A stretch of 64,000 nt of DNA from Winogradskyella sp. (GTDB lineage: Bacteria > Bacteroidota > Bacteroidia > Flavobacteriales > Flavobacteriaceae): positions 459,401 through 523,400 of the forward strand of contig PBLD01000001.1 in assembly GCA_002722255.1 (NCBI GenBank), given 5' to 3'. The notes below the pieces were generated by a model, which was not told the DNA's origin, made no database searches, and saw only the letters and a list, made by a program, of their open reading frames with translations. The position numbers and the translations under genes were made by a program. Numbering within the stretch: the stretch's first letter is position 1; each line of letters begins with the position of its first letter. Below are positions 35,092 to 43,155 of this stretch, piece by piece.

Positions 35092-37095
35092 TTAAACCTC
35101 AGAAGCTTCAGCAACTAAAAGTTCATTTTTATCTTCAAGAGCTTTCTCTATAAACGCATTAATAGCATCATTTCGTTCTAAGCCATTTTTAAGCAATTCT
35201 TTTAACGTAATCATCACAGCGATACGTGTACCTGCTTTTTTTACAGCAGTACCAAATAATGGCTCTAATTCGTCATAAGTCACATCTTTTGCTAATTCAA
35301 TAATTTCTGCTTTAACCTTTTCTTGCTTTTCTGGTGGATAATTAGTGTACTTCTTTCCTAATTGCTGAACTACATTAATAGCTTTACGCTGTTGTTGAGG
35401 TTTATTTTGTGATTTTTGCGGATTGTTTTGCTTTGGTTTTTGTTTTGCCCAGCTATCTCGTAAACCAACGGTTTTATTAAATACTAAAGCGTTAGATTTA
35501 GAATCGTCATCCACATTAAAATAGCCTAAACGTTGAAACTGAAACTGCTCTCCTACTTTAGCTTCTTTTAAACTTGGCTCAACAAAAGCTTCAATGATAT
35601 TTAAAGAATTTGGATTTAAAAATTCCATAAAATCTTTACCGTCATGACTGTCTGGCGCTTCATCCATAAACAATCTATCGTATTCTCTAACTTCAGCTTT
35701 TACAGCATGTTTAATAGAAACCCAATGTAGCGTTCCTTTAACTTTTTTAGAAGTATCTGTATCATAGGTACAATGTACTTCGGTAATATTGCCTTCAACA
35801 TCTTTTACAACACTTTCAGCTTTTATAATATATGCATTTTTTAAACGCACTTCGCCACCTAATTTCAATCTAAAAAACTTACTTCCAGCTTCTTCTTTAA
35901 AGTCTTCTTTTTCGATATAAATTTCTTTTGAAAAAGGTACTTTTCTAAATCCAGCACTATCGTCTTCTGGATTATTTTCTGCTTCTAACCATTCTTCTTT
36001 ATCGTCTGGATAATTAGTAATGACTACTTTTAAAGGATCTAAAACCGCCATCACACGAGGTGCAGTTTTGTTTAAATCCTCACGAACACAGAATTCTAAA
36101 AGTGCCACATCAATCACGTTTTCACGCTTTGCAACACCTACTTTTTCTATAAATTGTCTAATTGAGTTTGGTGTATAACCTCTACGTCGTAAACCAGAAA
36201 TGGTTGGCATTCGCGGATCGTCCCAACCAGAAACTACCTTCTCTTCTACCAATTTAAGCAACTTACGCTTACTCATTATGGTATAAGAAAGGTTTAAACG
36301 CGCAAATTCGCGCTGTTTTGGCTGCATAGGATAGCTTTCCTTAGCATAGTCATAAACTTGCTCTTTAAACCAATCGTAAAGCTCTCTATGCGGTTTAAAT
36401 TCTAAAGAACATAAACTGTGACTAATTTGCTCGATATAATCACTTTCGCCATGCGTCCAATCGTACATTGGGTAAATGCACCAATCGTTACCAGTACGAT
36501 GATGATGCTTCTTTAAAATACGATACATAATAGGATCACGCATTAACATATTAGGATGTTGCATGTCTATTTTTGCACGTAAAATATGTTCACCTTCGTT
36601 GAATTCGCCATTTTTCATGCGTTCAAAAAGGTCTAAATTTTCTTCTACAGATCGGTTACGATAAGGACCATCTACACCAGGTTGTGTTGGTGTTCCTTTT
36701 TGTTCTGCCATCGCTTCAGAAGATTGGCTATCTACATACGCCTTTCCGTCTTTAATCATCTGTACAGCCCAATCGTATAACTGTTGAAAATAATCTGAAG
36801 AATACAACTCATTTTCCCATTGGTAACCTAACCAAGCCACATCATTTTTAATCGCATCTACATACTCTTGCTCTTCTTTTGCTGGGTTAGTATCGTCAAA
36901 TCTAAGATTAACAGGTGCATTATACTTTAATCCTAAACCAAAACTAATACCAATAGCTTTGGTATGACCAATGTGTAAATACCCGTTTGGTTCTGGCGGA
37001 AAACGAAAGCGTAGCTTATCTTTTTCTAAACCATTAGCTAAATCTTCTTCTATAATATGCTCAATAAAATTGAGTGATTTTGTTTCTTCAGACAT
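35092..37095 (-). CDS. glnS: Glutamine--tRNA ligase with C-terminal extension
   Basis: 667 residues. Catalytic core 1-555: PPEPNGYLHIGHTKA contains HIGH, and IMSKRKLL is the KMSKS-type motif; RYDPTN-type DDTNP region near 65-75 confirms GlnRS. After about residue 560 comes a Lys/Gln/Pro linker (KQKPKQNNPQKSQNKPQQQR) and a helical domain of about 90 residues (KYTNYPPEKQEKVKAEIIE...). This resembles GlnRS/YqeY-like fusions annotated in Bacteroidota. A TAATTTTG box lies 18 nt upstream. Confidence 0.96.
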   Translation of the reverse strand: MSEETKSLNFIEHIIEEDLANGLEKDKLRFRFPPEPNGYLHIGHTKAIGISFGLGLKYNAPVNLRFDDTNPAKEEQEYVDAIKNDVAWLGYQWENELYSSDYFQQLYDWAVQMIKDGKAYVDSQSSEAMAEQKGTPTQPGVDGPYRNRSVEENLDLFERMKNGEFNEGEHILRAKIDMQHPNMLMRDPIMYRILKKHHHRTGNDWCIYPMYDWTHGESDYIEQISHSLCSLEFKPHRELYDWFKEQVYDYAKESYPMQPKQREFARLNLSYTIMSKRKLLKLVEEKVVSGWDDPRMPTISGLRRRGYTPNSIRQFIEKVGVAKRENVIDVALLEFCVREDLNKTAPRVMAVLDPLKVVITNYPDDKEEWLEAENNPEDDSAGFRKVPFSKEIYIEKEDFKEEAGSKFFRLKLGGEVRLKNAYIIKAESVVKDVEGNITEVHCTYDTDTSKKVKGTLHWVSIKHAVKAEVREYDRLFMDEAPDSHDGKDFMEFLNPNSLNIIEAFVEPSLKEAKVGEQFQFQRLGYFNVDDDSKSNALVFNKTVGLRDSWAKQKPKQNNPQKSQNKPQQQRKAINVVQQLGKKYTNYPPEKQEKVKAEIIELAKDVTYDELEPLFGTAVKKAGTRIAVMITLKELLKNGLERNDAINAFIEKALEDKNELLVAEASEV

Positions 37096-37112
37096 TGCAA
37101 AAAATTAAAGTG

Positions 37113-37120
37113 CAAAATTA
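37113..37120 (-). promoter_or_regulatory. Predicted -7 box for glnS
   Basis: Minus-strand TAATTTTG, a TAnnTTTG match 17 nt upstream of the ATG at 37095. Confidence 0.45.
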
Positions 37121-37160
37121 CATAATTTGTAACATTAAAATAATATTTCGTACTTATAGA

Positions 37161-37385
37161 ATGAACCAAAAAAACTTAAATAGAATGAATTACAAATGTC
37201 CAAAATGTGATAATACAACCTATGAATTAAGTGAAATGAGAGTAACAGGTGGAACCTTATCTAAAATTTTTGATGTACAGAACAAAAAATTCACCTCAGT
37301 AACATGCAAAAAATGTACTTATACTGAGTTTTTTAAGGCTAAAACAAGTGCGATGAGTAATATATTTGACTTTTTTACAAATTAA
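37161..37385 (+). CDS. Zinc-ribbon protein (DUF2082-like)
   Basis: 74 residues from the ATG at 37161 (another ATG at 37185 gives 66 residues starting MNYKCPKC, equally plausible). Two CxxC pairs, CPKC and CKKC, 36 residues apart, with the intervening MRVTGGTLSKIFDVQNKKFT pattern, fit the DUF2082 nucleic-acid-binding zinc-ribbon family. Role unknown. Divergent from glnS. Confidence 0.8.
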   Translation: MNQKNLNRMNYKCPKCDNTTYELSEMRVTGGTLSKIFDVQNKKFTSVTCKKCTYTEFFKAKTSAMSNIFDFFTN

Positions 37386-37408
37386 ACCAAGCTATGAGCT
37401 AGGCAATG

Positions 37409-37451
37409 CTTCTCGATACAAATTTCTTGTAGAAATTCACTCGAAGTGACA
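37409..37451. repeat. REP-like palindromic element
   Basis: Inner arms AATTTC/GAAATT around TTGTA, outer partly complementary CTTCTCGA and CTCGAAG, ending in GTGACA. Lies between the zinc-ribbon gene and folB. Confidence 0.6.
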
Positions 37452-37458
37452 GAAGGTT

Positions 37459-37466
37459 TATCTTTG
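37459..37466 (+). promoter_or_regulatory. Predicted -7 box for folB (leaderless-type spacing)
   Basis: TATCTTTG matches TAnnTTTG and ends exactly 4 nt before the folB ATG, the same spacing as holB. Confidence 0.45.
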
Positions 37467-37470
37467 TACC

Positions 37471-37833
37471 ATGGGAACAATAAAAGTTGAAAACATCCGT
37501 GTATTTGCTAACCATGGTTGTTTAAAAGAAGAAACTGCTATTGGTAGTGATTACCGTGTAGATTTAGAAGTAAAAGCTGATCTTAAAACCTCTGCTAAAA
37601 CCGATGAATTAAAGGATACGGTAGATTACGTATTTTTAAATAAAGTGGTTAGAGAAGAAATGGCAAAACCATCAAAACTACTTGAAACCGTTGCGCAACG
37701 TATTATAGATAGAATACTTAACGAGGATAAACTTGTTTTGAAAGTTATTGTTTCTGTTAGCAAAATTAATCCACCCATAGGTGGTGATGTTGAAATGGTA
37801 ACGATTAAACTTTCTGAAAAACGAAAAAAGTAA
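37471..37833 (+). CDS. folB: Dihydroneopterin aldolase
   Basis: 120 residues, standard FolB. Converts 7,8-dihydroneopterin to 6-hydroxymethyl-dihydropterin in folate synthesis. Family features: FANHGCLKEE (active-site loop), TVDYVFLNKVVREEM, KLLETVAQRI and the C-terminal VSVSKINPPIGGDVEMVTIKL. The next-downstream element is the tRNA-Cys gene, 50 nt away. Confidence 0.95.
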   Translation: MGTIKVENIRVFANHGCLKEETAIGSDYRVDLEVKADLKTSAKTDELKDTVDYVFLNKVVREEMAKPSKLLETVAQRIIDRILNEDKLVLKVIVSVSKINPPIGGDVEMVTIKLSEKRKK

Positions 37834-37863
37834 GTCTGTATAGGGTAAAACATTAATAATTTA

Positions 37864-37871
37864 TATATTTG
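37864..37871 (+). promoter_or_regulatory. Predicted -7 box for tRNA-Cys
   Basis: TATATTTG, full TAnnTTTG match, 12 nt before the mature tRNA 5' end. Confidence 0.55.
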
Positions 37872-37883
37872 CCCTCGCAATAA

Positions 37884-37954
37884 GGTGTCGTGGCCGAGTG
37901 GCTAGGCAGTGGTCTGCAACACCATCTACAGCGGTTCGAATCCGCTCGACACCT
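37884..37954 (+). tRNA. trnC: tRNA-Cys (GCA)
   Basis: 71 nt folding as a cloverleaf: acceptor stem GGTGTCG/CGACACC, D-loop with GGCTAGGC, anticodon loop CTGCAAC with anticodon GCA, T arm AGCGG-TTCGAAT-CCGCT and discriminator U. CCA is not encoded. It is followed by a hairpin terminator. Confidence 0.96.
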
Positions 37955-37956
37955 CA

Positions 37957-37986
37957 AAAAAACCTCTGATAATTCAGAGGTTTTTT
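37957..37986. terminator. Terminator after tRNA-Cys
   Basis: Perfect 9-bp arms AACCTCTGA/TCAGAGGTT with flanking A and T runs; can also serve the convergent LysE-family gene. Confidence 0.9.
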
Positions 37987-37998
37987 ATTTCAATATAT

Positions 37999-38682
37999 TT
38001 AATCTAAAGGATTTACCTTTTCTATTTGTTCTTTACCTTTTTCATACAATTCTGGAAATAGACCTTGAGAAAGCAGTAATATACCAAAACCTAAAATCAC
38101 TAACGCAACAATCTTTTTGGTTTTAAAAATACGTCTTGGTGTTAGTTTGTTTTTTAAACGTTTTGCCGCTGCAATTTTAAATAAATCGCATACAAAATAA
38201 GATACTAACATAGTAACAATAAATACTGTTACACCATTTTCTGATTTGGTTATAGAAGTACCTATTACAATAAAACCTAACCAGCCTAATAACACACCAA
38301 TATTTATAAAATTGAGTAAAAATCCTTTAATAAAAAGCTTACCATAATCTTTCTTAGGAAGTTTAATTCTGTGATGTTCTCTAACAATAGATCTAAAGGA
38401 TTTTGAAATTTTTACAAAGGAAATTAATCCATAAACAACGAGTAAAACACCACCGAATACTAATAATTTTGGATCATCCTTTATCTTCTCTAGAAGTGTA
38501 TCGGTACTCATAAAAATGAGTAGTATAAAAACAATATCTGCTAATATTACACCAAAATCAAATGCAAGTGCACTAGTAAAACCTTTGGTTGCACTGGTTT
38601 CTAATAATACAAAGAAAACAGGGCCAATAGTAAAAGCTAAAATTACACCAAAAGGAATGGCTGTTAAGATGTCGTCTAACAT
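37999..38682 (-). CDS. LysE family amino-acid exporter
   Basis: 227 residues from the ATG at 38682, with six predicted transmembrane helices. LysE hallmarks: IPFGVILAFTIGPVFFVLLETS near the N-terminus (TIGP motif) and GFLLNFINIGVLLGWLGF in the fourth helix. Exports amino acids or related metabolites across the inner membrane; substrate unknown. Convergent with tRNA-Cys. Confidence 0.88.
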   Translation of the reverse strand: MLDDILTAIPFGVILAFTIGPVFFVLLETSATKGFTSALAFDFGVILADIVFILLIFMSTDTLLEKIKDDPKLLVFGGVLLVVYGLISFVKISKSFRSIVREHHRIKLPKKDYGKLFIKGFLLNFINIGVLLGWLGFIVIGTSITKSENGVTVFIVTMLVSYFVCDLFKIAAAKRLKNKLTPRRIFKTKKIVALVILGFGILLLSQGLFPELYEKGKEQIEKVNPLD

Positions 38683-38782
38683 GTAAACTTGCGGTTTACA
38701 CAAAAGTAGTAAACTAATTAAGAAATGCTAAACTATAGCTATTGAGATTTTTAAGTTGTTAATGTATTAGAAATGAATATAT

Positions 38783-39454
38783 CTACATGCGCTTTACCTT
38801 ACCACCTAATACTTTACTTTCATTAATTTGTTTAGGTTTTCCGTAGATATACACGTTTCCACCAGCTTTAATTCTTACGTCTGCAAACTCTGTAGCATTT
38901 ACATAAGCTTCTCCACCAGCATTAACACTAACTTCGGTTTTTTGTGTTGTAAATTCTTCACCATTAAAAATACCACCTGTATAAATAGAAATATCTTGAT
39001 TTTTTGAACTACCAGTAACATTAATAATTCCGCCAGTAACAGCTCTAAAATTGGCATATGTAGTTTTTAATGTTGCAGTTATTTCTGCACCTTCTTGAGC
39101 TTTTAAATCTATTTCGTATTGCTCTAAAGCATCATTAACTACAACATTAGCTCCTTCATTTGCATCAATAACATCTACTGCTGTGTAATATAATTTTACT
39201 ACAATGTCATTACCATCATAGCTTTCTTGGAGCTTCATTCTTATTTTTAACTTTCCGTTGTTGTTTATGACTTGAACATCTTCCTTATTATCACCTGCTA
39301 TAATTACTTTATTTTCGTCAGATTTTATCATCTTAAGATTGATTAAATCATAAACTTTTACTGTAGAAAATTCGCCTGTAGTTTTCTCTATAGTATCTTG
39401 AGCATTTGCTGTTAATCCTAATACAAATACTAATACTAACATATAATTTTTCAT
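38783..39454 (-). CDS. Head GIN domain (DUF2807) secreted protein
   Basis: 223 residues from the ATG at 39454; an upstream 11-residue extension lacks a signal-like pattern and is rejected. Signal peptide to LTANAQ, then a right-handed parallel beta-repeat of short strands (ANVVV; AEITATL; GIINVTGSS; GEAYVNAT; GNVYIYGKP) typical of the DUF2807 head-GIN family. Function unknown. It lies 23 nt after the YbjQ gene, likely one operon. Confidence 0.85.
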   Translation of the reverse strand: MKNYMLVLVFVLGLTANAQDTIEKTTGEFSTVKVYDLINLKMIKSDENKVIIAGDNKEDVQVINNNGKLKIRMKLQESYDGNDIVVKLYYTAVDVIDANEGANVVVNDALEQYEIDLKAQEGAEITATLKTTYANFRAVTGGIINVTGSSKNQDISIYTGGIFNGEEFTTQKTEVSVNAGGEAYVNATEFADVRIKAGGNVYIYGKPKQINESKVLGGKVKRM

Positions 39455-39476
39455 AAAATAGAGTTTAAAAAAATGC

Positions 39477-39776
39477 TTAAGCTGCAACTTGTACAGCTGT
39501 TCCTGTTACAGAAACCATAGCATAATTACTTGTCATAAGTTCTATCTCAACTTTAATGCCAACAACAGCATTTGCATTGAGTTTTTTTGCATTTTCTTGT
39601 AATTGTTGAAATGCTTTTTCTTTTGTAGCATCAACACTATTTCTTATGGAATTTAAATATTTAGACATACTAAAACCCATTACTATCTTTTCTTCGGCTA
39701 ATGCTACACCTGTAACTATACCAAGATAATCTACTATTTTGAAGTTTTCTATTGAATTGGTTGTGGTAAGAATCAT
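39477..39776 (-). CDS. YbjQ family heavy-metal-binding-like protein
   Basis: 99 residues, YbjQ/UPF0145 family: starts MILTTTNSIENFKIVDYLGI and contains G..NARxEAxxxLxxxAxxLGANAV-like sequence (KAFQQLQENAKKLNANAVVG). E. coli YbjQ forms a pentamer; role unclear. Followed by the head-GIN gene. Confidence 0.9.
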   Translation of the reverse strand: MILTTTNSIENFKIVDYLGIVTGVALAEEKIVMGFSMSKYLNSIRNSVDATKEKAFQQLQENAKKLNANAVVGIKVEIELMTSNYAMVSVTGTAVQVAA

Positions 39777-39838
39777 TTTAAAAGGATGTTAGATGTTAGA
39801 CCGCTTCGCTATTAGAATTTAGAATAAAATTAATCGTT

Positions 39839-42073
39839 TTACTTAGATTTACCAACTAGGTAAAAATCTAAATGTTTCTTCACTAGATCAGTATCTTTTA
39901 CTTTAACAATAACCTCATCTCCAAGTTGATACATATTATGTGTGTTGCGACCAATCATAGCATAATGCGACTGATCAAAATCGTAAGTATCATCTTTCAT
40001 ATCTCTAACGCTCACCATACCTTCGCATTTATTAGATTCTATTTCTACGTAAATTCCCCAATCTGTAACTCCAGAAATAACACCTAAAAATTCTTCGTCT
40101 TGATGATCTTGCATAAAACGAATTTGCATGTACTTTATAGAATCGCGCTCTGCTTTTGTTGCCAGATATTCCATATTACTACTGTGTTTACATTTTTCTT
40201 CGTAAACTTCTTCGTTAGCAGATTTACCACCATCTAAGTAGTGCTGTAATAATCTGTGTGCCATAACATCTGGATAACGACGAATTGGCGAGGTAAAATG
40301 ACTGTAATAATCAAAAGCCAAACCATAATGACCAATATTATGTGTGGTATATTCTGCCTTAGACATGGTACGTATAGCCAATGTGTCTACCAAATTCTGC
40401 TCCTTCTTCCCTACTACATCGGTTAAAAGCTTATTTAAAGATGACGCAACACTATTTCTGTCTTTAAAATTTAGTTGATGACCAAAACGACCAACTACAG
40501 TTTGTAACTGTGCAAGCTTAGCTTCGTCTGGCTCATCGTGTACACGATACACAAAGGTCTTTTTTGGGTTTTGCTTACCAATAAATTCTGATACTTTTCT
40601 ATTAGCTAACAACATAAATTCTTCAATAAGCTTGTTAGCATCTTTACTGGTTTTAAAGAATACTCCTACTGGATTAGCTTCTTCATCTAAATTGAATTTT
40701 ACCTCAACTTTATCAAAAGAAATAGCACCTGTTCGCATACGCTTTGAACGCATCTTTTTAGCTAAACGATCTAAAACCATAACAGCTTCTGCAATTTCTG
40801 GTTTAGTGTTATACTCATCACCTGTTAGTGAAACTTCCTTAGGAATTGTAGTATTTAATTGAGATACTTCAATAGAATTTAGCGTGACTTTAGGATTGTT
40901 TTCAATTATAGCTTGTGCTTCTTCATAAGCAAAACGTGCATCAGAATACGTTACTGTTCTCCCAAACCATTGCTTTTTAATTTCGCATTGATTATTCATT
41001 TGAAACACTGCAGAAAAGGTATATTTTTCTTCGTGTGGTCTTAACGAACATGCTCCGTTAGATAAACGTTCAGGAAGCATTGGAACCACACGATCTACTA
41101 AATAAATAGATGTAGCACGTTCGTAAGCTTCATCATCTAAAACTGTTCCTGGTTGCACATAGTGCGATACGTCTGCAATATGGATTCCTATCTCATATAA
41201 GCCGTTTTCTAAAACTTTAAAGGATAATGCATCATCAAAATCTTTTGCGTCCTTAGGATCTATCGTAAAGGTTAAATCCTTTCGCATATCTCTACGCTTA
41301 GCAATTTCTTCTTCAGTAATAGAAATATCTAGATCGTTGGCAAACTTTTCTACTTCGTAAGGAAATTCATGTGGTAAACCATATTCCGCTAAAATGGCAT
41401 GTATTTCTGTATTATGCTCACCTGGTTTTCCTAAAACTTCTAATACTTTACCATAAGGTGAATCGGCTTTTTCTGGCCAATCTGTAAGTGTTACCAACAC
41501 TTTATCACCATCTTCAGCCTTCTTAGTTTTATTAATTGGTACAAAAATGTCTTTGTACATTTTACTACTATCTGCAACTACAAAAGCAAAATTTCGGTTT
41601 TGTTGAATTTGAATGGTACCAACATATTCGGTTTTAGCACGTTTAAGGATATTAGTTATTTCACCTTCAATTTTACCACGCTTTCTTCGCTTGTAAGCGT
41701 AGAATTCTACTTCATCACCATCTAACGCTTTATTAATATTATTAGATGCTATAAAGACATCTTCTTCAAAATCGTCTGAAATAACGTAACCATTTCCTTT
41801 AGAAGCTAAATCTAAAATACCTGTATGATACTCAGCTGTTACAACTGCTTTAAACTTACCACGATCTACTTGTTCTATTTCTTGTTTAGCAGCAAGTTTT
41901 GCTAAAGTTTTTATAATCTGGTTACGGCTACTAGCGTCGTTAACACCAATAATAGCCGCTATTTGTTTATAGTTAAACGATTTGTTTCGTTCTTTTTTTA
42001 GAATACTTAGAATTGTATTTGTAAGGTTAGAAATCTTGTTTTTACCTGATTTCTTTTTTCTTTTTCTTGTCAT
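39839..42073 (-). CDS. rnr: Ribonuclease R
   Basis: 744 residues, processive 3'-5' exoribonuclease. N-terminal helix-turn-helix-like region (KQIAAIIGVNDASSRNQI), two cold-shock-type OB domains, RNB catalytic core with DPKDAKDFDDALS holding the metal-binding aspartates, then a C-terminal S1 domain (GVISGVTDWGIYVEIE). It degrades structured RNA and participates in rRNA quality control. Expressed divergently from rpiB across the 623-bp AT-rich gap. Confidence 0.95.
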   Translation of the reverse strand: MTRKRKKKSGKNKISNLTNTILSILKKERNKSFNYKQIAAIIGVNDASSRNQIIKTLAKLAAKQEIEQVDRGKFKAVVTAEYHTGILDLASKGNGYVISDDFEEDVFIASNNINKALDGDEVEFYAYKRRKRGKIEGEITNILKRAKTEYVGTIQIQQNRNFAFVVADSSKMYKDIFVPINKTKKAEDGDKVLVTLTDWPEKADSPYGKVLEVLGKPGEHNTEIHAILAEYGLPHEFPYEVEKFANDLDISITEEEIAKRRDMRKDLTFTIDPKDAKDFDDALSFKVLENGLYEIGIHIADVSHYVQPGTVLDDEAYERATSIYLVDRVVPMLPERLSNGACSLRPHEEKYTFSAVFQMNNQCEIKKQWFGRTVTYSDARFAYEEAQAIIENNPKVTLNSIEVSQLNTTIPKEVSLTGDEYNTKPEIAEAVMVLDRLAKKMRSKRMRTGAISFDKVEVKFNLDEEANPVGVFFKTSKDANKLIEEFMLLANRKVSEFIGKQNPKKTFVYRVHDEPDEAKLAQLQTVVGRFGHQLNFKDRNSVASSLNKLLTDVVGKKEQNLVDTLAIRTMSKAEYTTHNIGHYGLAFDYYSHFTSPIRRYPDVMAHRLLQHYLDGGKSANEEVYEEKCKHSSNMEYLATKAERDSIKYMQIRFMQDHQDEEFLGVISGVTDWGIYVEIESNKCEGMVSVRDMKDDTYDFDQSHYAMIGRNTHNMYQLGDEVIVKVKDTDLVKKHLDFYLVGKSK

Positions 42074-42696
42074 TTAATTTGTAATCATATTCATTTCCTA
42101 AAAGTGTTAGGAATTCTTCATTTAAAACTTAATAAAGGTGGAAGTGAAGTTATTAAGTTTATTACAAAGCTACACTATTAAAATTTAAAAGTGTTTAGAT
42201 AAGGTTAAATAAATGAAAATTCACTTATTCACATTTATATATACTATTATCATTTTTCTTTTAAAATTTTAAAAAATAAATAATGGTTATTATAGGGTGT
42301 TAATTACTAGTATAACTTTTTTAAATTTTATTTTGATAAGTTGAAGTTTACACTTTATTACGGTTTAGTTAACATTAAATTTACATGTAATCGCTTGATT
42401 TTTAAGAAAATTAAAATTATTGTAAACAAGTGTTAATAACTCATGTTAATAGAAATGACTCATATTTAATTTTAAAAACACTGTTAATTTCATCTGTTAG
42501 GAGTATGAATAACTTCCTCGAAAAAAGTGATTATTAAATTTTGATTTTAGAATTCAATTCTTGTTTGAAAAAATTCTGCAACAATCCTAATTTTTATTTT
42601 TAAAACTTGTGAACACTTATTAACAAGTAATGAGAAATTGTATTAACCAGATTTTATTATTCGTAATTTTGTAAAGCAAAACAAACACTTATTAAC
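42074..42696. other. 623-bp gene-free AT-rich region with DnaA-box-like motifs (candidate oriC or regulatory region)
   Basis: Largest intergenic gap in the window, extremely AT-rich, no coding potential. It contains DnaA-box-like 9-mers: TTATTCACA at 42225-42233, TTATTAACA at 42617-42625 and 42689-42697, inverse TGTTAATAA at 42431-42439, and near-matches TGTTAATTA (42298), TAGTTAACA (42366), TGTTAATAG (42444), TGTTAATTT (42482). A 13-bp exact direct repeat ACACTTATTAACA occurs at 42613-42625 and 42685-42697, the second touching the rpiB start. Candidate replication origin; AT-rich background can create such motifs. Confidence 0.4.
42638..42671 (+). promoter_or_regulatory. Predicted rpiB promoter
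   Basis: -33 TTG at 42638-42640 and -7 TAATTTTG at 42664-42671, spacer 23 nt; the ATG is 25 nt downstream of the -7 box, with a TTATTAACA motif right at the start codon. Confidence 0.55.
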
Positions 42697-43131
42697 ATGA
42701 CAATTTCTATCGGTAACGATCACGCAGGACCAGAGTATAAACAAGCTATAATACAACACCTTGAAAGTAAAGGGTATACTATTACTAATTATGGTACAGA
42801 CACAAACGAAAGTGCCGACTATCCAGACTTTGTACATCCTGTTGCAAAAGATGTTAATGATGGAAAAGTAGATTTTGGAATCTTAATTTGTGGTACAGCT
42901 AATGGTGTAGCAATGACCGCTAATAAATATCAAAATGTTAGAGCTGGTGTTTGTTGGATTGGAGAAATTACAGAATTGACACGTCAGCATAATGATGCTA
43001 ATATTATTTGTATTCCTGCTCGCTATACATCTATTCCACAAGCTATAAAAATGGTAGATATTTTTCTTAATACTGAGTTTGAAGGTGGTCGTCATAAAAG
43101 ACGTATTGATAAAATTCCTTTATCTTGTTAA
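42697..43131 (+). CDS. rpiB: Ribose 5-phosphate isomerase B
   Basis: 144 residues of RpiB/LacA/LacB type. Interconverts ribose 5-phosphate and ribulose 5-phosphate. Signatures: IGNDHAGPEYKQAII, YGTDTNESADYPDF, and CGTANGVAMTANK carrying the catalytic Cys, then CWIGEITELTRQHNDANI. First of three plus-strand genes (rpiB, CDF transporter, ElaA). Confidence 0.95.
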   Translation: MTISIGNDHAGPEYKQAIIQHLESKGYTITNYGTDTNESADYPDFVHPVAKDVNDGKVDFGILICGTANGVAMTANKYQNVRAGVCWIGEITELTRQHNDANIICIPARYTSIPQAIKMVDIFLNTEFEGGRHKRRIDKIPLSC

Positions 43132-43155
43132 TACCAATCCTTATTTTGGTATGAC

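Noticed and set aside
37890..38126. 78-residue plus-strand frame across tRNA-Cys
   Set aside because: Overlaps the tRNA, its terminator and the convergent LysE-family gene.
39781..39830. Possible palindrome TTAGACCGCTTCGCTATTAGA between rnr and YbjQ
   Set aside because: Complementarity is limited and its edge lacks the TGACA flank; not enough to call a REP element.
42213..42272. Short ATG frame of 19 codons in the AT-rich gap
   Set aside because: Too short and composition matches background; no start signal.
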